From contig NZ_CP040889.1 of the NCBI RefSeq assembly GCF_006171285.1, positions 2,108,001 through 2,172,000 of the forward strand: 64,000 nt of DNA. The letters are read 5' to 3'. This DNA is from Leclercia adecarboxylata. Lineage in GTDB: Bacteria; Pseudomonadota; Gammaproteobacteria; Enterobacterales; Enterobacteriaceae. Made by a program: the position numbers and the translations under genes. The stretch's first letter is position 1, and each line of letters opens with the position of its first letter. Shown piece by piece: positions 59,039 to 64,000 of the stretch. The notes beneath the pieces were generated by a model. The model saw only the letters and a list, made by a program, of their open reading frames with translations, had not been told where the DNA came from and did not search any database.

Positions 59039-60235
59039 ATGCCTCGAGTCACTCGTCCACTCAGTACAACAGAGATCAAAGCTGCTAAGCCAAAGGAAAA
59101 GGACTATTCCCTCTGTGATGGTGGTGGTCTGGAGATCTGCATCAAGGCTAATGGCTCCAAGCTATGGCGGTTCCGTTACTACCGCCCAGTCTCCAAACAG
59201 CGGAACATGATCAGCTTTGGCTCATGGCCAGAGATGGGCCTATCAGAAGCCAGAGATGCCCGCAGTAAAGCGAAGTCACTCTTGCAGCAAGATATAGATC
59301 CGCAATCGCATCGCGAAGAAAAACTGGCGGCAGTCAAAGCTGAGACCGAAAATACTTTTTTTGCTGTTGCCGAACGCTGGTTCAACGTCAAGAGGTCATC
59401 GGTTACACCAGCTTATGCTGAAGATCTATGGCGCTCGCTTGAGCTATATCTATTTCCTGATATCGGCCAAAAACCAATCACTGAGGTTAAAGCCCAAACG
59501 ACTATTCAGATCATCCAGCCGATTGCCGCTGCAGGCAAACTGGAAACCGTCCGGCGTTTAGCCCAGAGAGTAAATGAGATCATGACGTATGCCGTGAACT
59601 CAGGGCTGATAGATGCCAATCCCTGCGCGGGGATCAGCAAGGTTTTTCAAAAACCCGAGAAAAACCACATGCCAACGCTGACCCCTAATCAGTTACCAGA
59701 ACTAATGAACAAACTTGCCAAGGCCAGTATCAGTCTGCAGACAAGGCTGCTGATCGAATGGAGTCTGCATACTCTCGTCCGGCCAAGCGAAGCGGCAGGA
59801 GCCAGCTGGAAGGAAATTGACTTCGAAAACAAACTTTGGCGGATCCCTGCCGAGCGGATGAAGAAACGCAAGTCGCACAATATTCCTCTTACCGAACAGA
59901 GCTTGGCACTACTGGAGTTGTTACGGCCAATCAGCGGTCATCGCGAATTTCTCTTTCCTGGGCAACGAGATCCGAAGACCCATACCAATGAACAGACAGC
60001 TAATGCCGCGCTTAAGCGTATGGGGCTAAAAGGGCAGCTGGTTGCTCACGGTCTACGAGCTTTGGGCAGTACAACCCTCAACGAGAAGGGGTTTGATGCG
60101 GATGTTATCGAAGCTGCGCTGGCACACTCAGATAAAGACGAAGTGCGTAGCGCCTACAACCGCACAGATTATCTGGAACGACGCCGAGAGATGATGGCAT
60201 GGTGGTCTAAACACATTCATGTACAGGATCTTTAG
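59039..60235 (+). CDS. P4/CP4-57-type tyrosine integrase, C-terminus altered by IS
   Basis: 398-residue site-specific recombinase. N-terminal DUF4102 arm-binding domain (1-90, SDGG-type CDGGGLEICIKANGSKLWRFRY), SAM-like core-binding domain, then catalytic domain with R in TLVRPSEAAG, HGLRALG, the second H in LAHSDKDEV and the nucleophile Y in SAYNRTDY. The last residues (HVQDL) and stop are encoded by the right IS end, so the natural tail is missing; the catalytic Tyr is retained. Two ATGs (59033, 59039); AGGAG fits the second. Confidence 0.88.
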   Translation: MPRVTRPLSTTEIKAAKPKEKDYSLCDGGGLEICIKANGSKLWRFRYYRPVSKQRNMISFGSWPEMGLSEARDARSKAKSLLQQDIDPQSHREEKLAAVKAETENTFFAVAERWFNVKRSSVTPAYAEDLWRSLELYLFPDIGQKPITEVKAQTTIQIIQPIAAAGKLETVRRLAQRVNEIMTYAVNSGLIDANPCAGISKVFQKPEKNHMPTLTPNQLPELMNKLAKASISLQTRLLIEWSLHTLVRPSEAAGASWKEIDFENKLWRIPAERMKKRKSHNIPLTEQSLALLELLRPISGHREFLFPGQRDPKTHTNEQTANAALKRMGLKGQLVAHGLRALGSTTLNEKGFDADVIEAALAHSDKDEVRSAYNRTDYLERRREMMAWWSKHIHVQDL

Positions 60236-61597
60236 CAGCAACAAATTGAAATAGATATAAAAATGGCTTCGATTGTGATCTGATTTTATCGCCAAACAAA
60301 ACCGCCACGCACGAAGCCATGACCATTATCGATGCCAACCACTATCTTGAGCAACTTCTCTCTCCTGCCGAACTCGACCGCATTGCCCGTGACTGCCAAT
60401 TTTGCTTGCGCAAACGAGCCATTACGCCTGCCATGCTGGTGACTGCACTCTTGCGGGCACTTGGCTGCGACCAGGTCGATGGTATCGCTGGATTGCACCA
60501 TCATTTCAATGCCTTGCAACTGGTTGATGCCCATCAGGTTTCCTACAAGCCCTTTCACAACCAGTTGCGCAAAGCGTCGTTCGCCCTGTTCATGAAGGCG
60601 CTGGTTGAACGGGCTATCGCCTTGCGTATCGGCCAACAGATGAAGACTGCATCCCTTGGCGCATTCAAACAGGTGTTGTTGCAGGATGGTACTTCCTTTG
60701 CCGTCCACAAAAGCGGCCGAAGTGTTTCCGGAAGGTTCAAGACCATTAGCCCGGCGGCAATCGAGTGTCATATGCTCATGTCTCTATTGGAGCAGCGTCC
60801 AGTTTGCATGCAGGTCTCTGCCGATACGGCGTCAGAGCGCCAGTTCCTGCCTGAGCCCGAGCGGCTCAATAACAGCCTGCTGTTGGCGGACGCGGGTTAC
60901 ATCGATATGGCCTACTTTGCGAAGGTAAACGAGGCGGGCGGTTTCTATCTGGTCAGGGGTAGTAAGAGCCTGAACCCGAAGATTATCCGGGCATGGCGCG
61001 GTGCCGAACGGGAAGTGCCGAAGCTGGCGGGCCTGTCACTCAAGGATGCTGGACGGCGGCACTGTCGGGCAGAGGTACTGGATATGGTGGTGAAATCGGG
61101 CAAGTTCGAGTATCGGCTGATCCGACGCTGGTTTGCCGAGGAGAAACGGTTCTGTATCTGGATGACCAATCTGCCACGAGAGGCATGGCCAGCAGAGCGG
61201 GTGATGAGCCTGTACCGCTGTCGTTGGCAGGTGGAGCTGCTGTTTAAGGAGTGGAAGTCGCACAACCGGCTCAAGGGCTTTGTGACAGGTCAGAAAGCCA
61301 TTGCCGAGGGGCTGGTGTGGGCCAGCCTGTTGTCGCTGGTGATGAAAAGACGGGTAGCTCAGACGCTGATGGGGGACGGTTTATCCACACTGAAAGCGGC
61401 GAAAAATAGCGGAACCTGGTGGTTCCCGTTATTGGAAGCGGTTGCTCATCGGGCGTTGGAGGAAATAAGAGAGCGTCTGGAATGGGCTGCCGTTTACTTG
61501 GCGAAAAATGCCCGTCGAACCAAGCAGCGAAAATCGATACAGAACAGGACCTTAGAAGGAGTTTCAAATGAAGTGTTTTCTTAAGGTCCTGTATATG
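60218..61597 (+). mobile_element. IS4-family insertion sequence, right copy
   Basis: 1380 bp, the inverted partner of the copy at 45296-46678, with the same terminal repeats. It differs by three missing bases near 60712-60731 (a 2-bp and a 1-bp deletion). Confidence 0.9.
60319..61584 (+). CDS. IS4-family transposase, right copy with compensating indels
   Basis: 421 residues, identical to the left copy except for HKSGRSVSGRF in place of HKSLAEVFPGRF. A missing CT and, 17 bp later, a missing G shift the frame and restore it. The altered stretch lies about 15 residues after the first catalytic aspartate (LLQDGTSF), so activity may be reduced. The second aspartate and the YREK signature are intact. 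Confidence 0.88.
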   Translation: MTIIDANHYLEQLLSPAELDRIARDCQFCLRKRAITPAMLVTALLRALGCDQVDGIAGLHHHFNALQLVDAHQVSYKPFHNQLRKASFALFMKALVERAIALRIGQQMKTASLGAFKQVLLQDGTSFAVHKSGRSVSGRFKTISPAAIECHMLMSLLEQRPVCMQVSADTASERQFLPEPERLNNSLLLADAGYIDMAYFAKVNEAGGFYLVRGSKSLNPKIIRAWRGAEREVPKLAGLSLKDAGRRHCRAEVLDMVVKSGKFEYRLIRRWFAEEKRFCIWMTNLPREAWPAERVMSLYRCRWQVELLFKEWKSHNRLKGFVTGQKAIAEGLVWASLLSLVMKRRVAQTLMGDGLSTLKAAKNSGTWWFPLLEAVAHRALEEIRERLEWAAVYLAKNARRTKQRKSIQNRTLEGVSNEVFS

Positions 61598-61607
61598 AGC
61601 CGGTGTT
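61598..61607. repeat. Target-site duplication, right copy
   Basis: AGCCGGTGTT, identical to 45286-45295, immediately follows the right outer IS end (CCTGTATATG). Confidence 0.93.
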
Positions 61608-62144
61608 CAGCTTTTTTCGCAGGGGATAGAGCGCCATCATAATGAAAGGCAATACCAGATAAAATTGCCATTCAACGGACAAAGACCAGGTATGTAAAAA
61701 CCAGTTCTCATGGGAGTCGAGGGCAAAATAGTCCCCGGACTCTTTATTCAGTTTCAAATTGGAAATAAATAAGGCGGCATAGCCAATGTAATTTCCGAGC
61801 TTCTGATACTCATTTGTCGGTAACCAGAAAAACGTCGTAACGGCGACAATCAGGCACATCGCCAGCAGCGCGGGAATTATTCTTTTGCAGCGGGCGGCAT
61901 AAAACTGAAGAAGATTAAAGCTGTTTCGTTCCAGTCCGGTAGCGATGATTTTGGTCATCAAAAAGCCGGAGATAACGAAAAACACATCCACGCCAGCGAA
62001 GCCGCCGGGCAGCAGCGTGGCGGTAAAGTGGTAAAACACGACAGATAGAATGGCTATTCCGCGCAGCAGGTTAATGTCCTGCCGGAAATCGCGGTCAACT
62101 GAGAGGCTTGAGGCTTCCTCTAAGGATAAGTTGATGTTTGCCAT
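61598..62144 (-). pseudogene. Acyltransferase/SGNH gene, 5' portion cut off by the transposon
   Basis: N-terminal 182 residues of the OafA/YrhL-type protein whose remainder lies at 43895-45295. Acyltransferase-3 motifs are intact: RGIAILSVVFYHF with the R-X10-H pattern, GVDVFFVISGFLMTK and TWSLSVEWQFYLVLPF. After LNTG the frame enters the IS and stops within ten codons. It lies between the yicG and yicC backbone genes, where E. coli has dinD. Confidence 0.9.
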
Positions 62145-62268
62145 TATGATTCCTGAAGGGAGAGATCAGAATAGTGAATGCGGGATGCATTCTAACAAAA
62201 ACAGTAAAAGAGTTCTTATGTTCTGATGCGCAGGTGGGATTCAGGACATACTCAAGCCAGTAATTGAC

Positions 62269-62291
62269 AATGGTCCCTTAGCGGGACCATT
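62269..62291 (-). terminator. Candidate terminator of yicC
   Basis: AATGGTCCC/GGGACCATT hairpin 27 bp beyond the yicC stop. The following minus-strand bases are only weakly T-rich, so this is a moderate call. Confidence 0.5.
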
Positions 62292-62317
62292 AATAAAACA
62301 ATAACGCACGTTACGGT

Positions 62318-63181
62318 TTATTCGATGTTCTGGATCTGCTCGCGCATTTGTTCAATCAGCACTTTCAGTTCAATCGCAGAGTTGGTTACTTCGGCATTGA
62401 TTGACTTAGACGCCAGGGTGTTCGACTCACGGTTGAACTCCTGCATCATAAAGTCGAGACGACGACCGACGGCCTCTTTCTTCTTCAGAATGTTGTAGGT
62501 CTCTTTGACGTGCGCTTCCAGACGGTCGAGCTCTTCCGCAACATCGATACGCTGAGCCATCAACACCAGCTCCTGCTCGAGGCGGTTGTTCTCCAACTGG
62601 ACTTCGGCATCTTCCAGCTTGGCAACCAGACGCTCGCGCTGCCACTGGAGGATCTCCGGCATGTGGGCGCGGACTTTCGCCACTTCGCCGCTAACGCCTT
62701 CCAGACGCTGCTCGATGAGCGTTTTCAACGCCTGACCTTCGGTTTCACGGGCGAGGATGAAATCGTCCAGCGTGCTGTCCAGCGCGCTAAGGATCTCGGC
62801 GGTAATTGCATCCAGATCCTGTTCGCCTGCGGCCATCACGCCAGGCCAGCGCAGAATATCCACCGGGTTGATTTCGCCTTCGTCGCTCTGCATTTTGACC
62901 CAGTTAGCCGCATTCACCAGCTGTTTAGCCAGCTTCTCGTTGAGGATCAGTTCCCCTTGTGCGCTCGCATCGGGCTCAAAACGCAGATTGCATTCAATCT
63001 TTCCGCGGGTCAGGCGAGCGCGAATACGCTCACGCACCACCGGCTCAAGGCTGCGGAACTGCTCTGGCATACGGAAATAGGTTTCAAGATAGCGTTGGTT
63101 TACCGAGCGCATTTCCCAGGTAGCGCTGCCCCAGCTACCCTTGATTTCACGGCGGGCGTAGGCGGTCATACTGCGGATCAT
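62318..63181 (-). CDS. yicC: YicC-family endoribonuclease
   Basis: 287-residue protein, the same length as E. coli YicC, a metal-dependent endoribonuclease reported to affect small RNAs. The N-terminus MIRSMTAYARREIKGSWGSATWEMRSVNQRYLE (cited by position 1-33) and the C-terminal ASKSINAEVTNSAIELKVLIEQMREQIQNIE region are characteristic. In E. coli rph lies divergently; here an AT-rich stretch follows instead. Confidence 0.94.
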   Translation of the reverse strand: MIRSMTAYARREIKGSWGSATWEMRSVNQRYLETYFRMPEQFRSLEPVVRERIRARLTRGKIECNLRFEPDASAQGELILNEKLAKQLVNAANWVKMQSDEGEINPVDILRWPGVMAAGEQDLDAITAEILSALDSTLDDFILARETEGQALKTLIEQRLEGVSGEVAKVRAHMPEILQWQRERLVAKLEDAEVQLENNRLEQELVLMAQRIDVAEELDRLEAHVKETYNILKKKEAVGRRLDFMMQEFNRESNTLASKSINAEVTNSAIELKVLIEQMREQIQNIE

Positions 63182-63652
63182 AGATGTTCCTGTTTTCGTA
63201 ATAATGAATGCAGAGGATTATAGCTATGCGAACGAGGACTTAACAGGAATAGTGATGAAATACTTGGATATGAATTCTTTTCTACCGCAAGGGTATAATG
63301 TGCTTAAAAGTAGCTGCTTAAAGTTTAGCGATATTTGATATGCTAAATAACAGGTTAATGTTTTTATTCTATTATTCATGCTTGTTGCAAATATATTTCG
63401 TTACTCACAATCAAAACATAATCTTGAAAAATGAAATGGGGGTTTGCATTAAGCATTTTATATATATTGTTCAAAACTATTCATACAAGTGAAATTAAGT
63501 CGCGCATTAATTTTATTTCCTTTATGAATACTATCAATTTAATTATAAGTATGATTTTGCATAAGGTTTTTTTAAGTTTTCGTAGTATTGCTCGCAGATA
63601 GGATACCGGGTATAGTCCCTGTCAGGAAAGTTATTATAAAAAGGATTTTAAG
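63182..63652. other. AT-rich region between yicC and the acyltransferase gene
   Basis: About 470 bp of markedly low GC with the divergent promoters presumed inside. No RBS-led frame or RNA gene is recognised. The shift in composition begins near 63240. Confidence 0.4.
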
Positions 63653-64000
63653 ATGGATGTTATTTTTAACAAAGTCATCAGGGAATTCTTCCCCGATACT
63701 AAACTACCTTTTTGGAAAAATTGGCTTTTCAGACGAGCATTTTGTAATAAAGCGTTTTCACGTTTGATTCATGATGATCAAATTTTTAATAAAAAAGGGA
63801 TCTCCTGGGTTAATTCAGTTATTGATTTTTTCAAAGTAAATTGTGTAACGGATATCTGCGATTACAATAACATCCCTCGACATGGTGCTGCGGTTGTTAT
63901 TTCAAACCATCCCACCGTTATGGATGGTTTGTCCTTAATACATACTGTGTCCAGGGTCCGTAAAGATATAAAAATAGTTGCGAACCACATTTTACCTATT
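63653..64000 (+). CDS. Lysophospholipid-acyltransferase-like protein (3'-truncated by window)
   Basis: Open frame of 116 codons from an ATG at 63653 (AAGGA 9 bp upstream) to the window edge. MDVIFNKVIREFFPDTK begins the protein, and VVISNHPTVMDGLSLI contains the HX4D motif of PlsC-type acyltransferases that use acyl-CoA or acyl-ACP. The coding sequence is AT-rich (many AAA, TTT, AAT codons), unlike the backbone, which suggests acquisition. Position next to yicC replaces rph-pyrE of E. coli. Full domain structure cannot be seen. Confidence 0.75.
   Translation, partial: MDVIFNKVIREFFPDTKLPFWKNWLFRRAFCNKAFSRLIHDDQIFNKKGISWVNSVIDFFKVNCVTDICDYNNIPRHGAAVVISNHPTVMDGLSLIHTVSRVRKDIKIVANHILPI

Larger units (their letters stand above)
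45296..61597. mobile_element. 16.3-kb composite transposon carrying cad and czc genes
   Basis: Two inverted IS copies (45296-46678 and 60218-61597) with transposases reading outward flank 13.5 kb of cargo, and the entire unit is bounded by a 10-bp direct repeat. Both outer ends read CATATACAGGACCTT inward, and both inner ends read CATGTACAGGATCTTT. The element interrupts an acyltransferase gene. The cargo comprises holin/endolysin remnants, cadR-cadA, a broken transglutaminase-like gene, czcICBA with two accessory genes, a tmRNA-end-like site and an integrase. Confidence 0.9.

Noticed and set aside
45306..61587. CRISPR or integron structure in the accessory region
   Set aside because: No regularly spaced repeats and no attC-like sites; the repeated sequences are the two IS copies.

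Overview
The window is chromosomal DNA of a member of the Enterobacteriaceae. Backbone genes occur in the order known from E. coli: nepI, yicL, nlpA, selC, yicJ-yicI, yicH, xanP, gltS, recG-trmH-spoT-rpoZ-gmk, ligB, yicG, yicC. Protein lengths match the E. coli ones (for example YicI 772, RecG 693, XanP 463 residues), but many accessory genes are interleaved and the coding GC is high. This fits the Enterobacter/Leclercia/Lelliottia group better than E. coli itself; the genus is an inference.

Layout. 1-8.1 kb: end of nepI, yicL, then a beta-glucoside operon read leftward (PTS IIB, IIC, 6-phospho-beta-glucosidase, PTS IIA, sugar porin), facing a divergent LacI-type regulator with palindromic operators between them. 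8.1-26.2 kb: a variable stretch with yicS, an acetyltransferase, a TetR/MFS efflux pair, nlpA, a metallo-hydrolase with a GlxA-type regulator, an ATPase, a DUF523-DUF1722 protein, hiuH, a MerR/MlrA-like regulator, the lipocalin blc, a methyltransferase and a TRAP transporter. Four toxin-type loci lie among them (vapBC, parDE-like, higBA-like, symE-like). Two families of small palindromic repeats punctuate the gene ends. 26.5-43.8 kb: selC and the conserved backbone from yicJ to yicG.

45.3-61.6 kb: a 16.3-kb composite transposon. Two nearly identical IS4-family elements (about 1.38 kb), in inverted orientation with transposases reading outward, bracket a 13.5-kb cargo. The cargo holds a clipped phage holin and an endolysin, a cadR/cadA cadmium/lead/zinc efflux module, a frameshifted transglutaminase-like gene, a chimeric scar ORF, a czcI-czcC-czcB-czcA efflux operon with two small envelope proteins, and a tmRNA-3'-end-like site followed by an integrase whose tail is cut by the right IS. 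The element sits in an OafA-type acyltransferase/SGNH gene. A 10-bp target duplication is visible, and removing the element with one copy of the duplication restores an uninterrupted 645-codon frame, so this is a clean and probably recent transposition.

How the genes work together: CadR senses divalent metal and activates cadA. CadA exports the ion to the periplasm, and the CzcCBA tripartite pump moves it out of the cell. CadR-like dyads also lie in front of czcI and of the scar ORF, suggesting that one regulator may serve the whole cassette. To the right, yicC is followed by an AT-rich stretch that opens into an HX4D acyltransferase gene running off the window, in a place where E. coli carries rph-pyrE.
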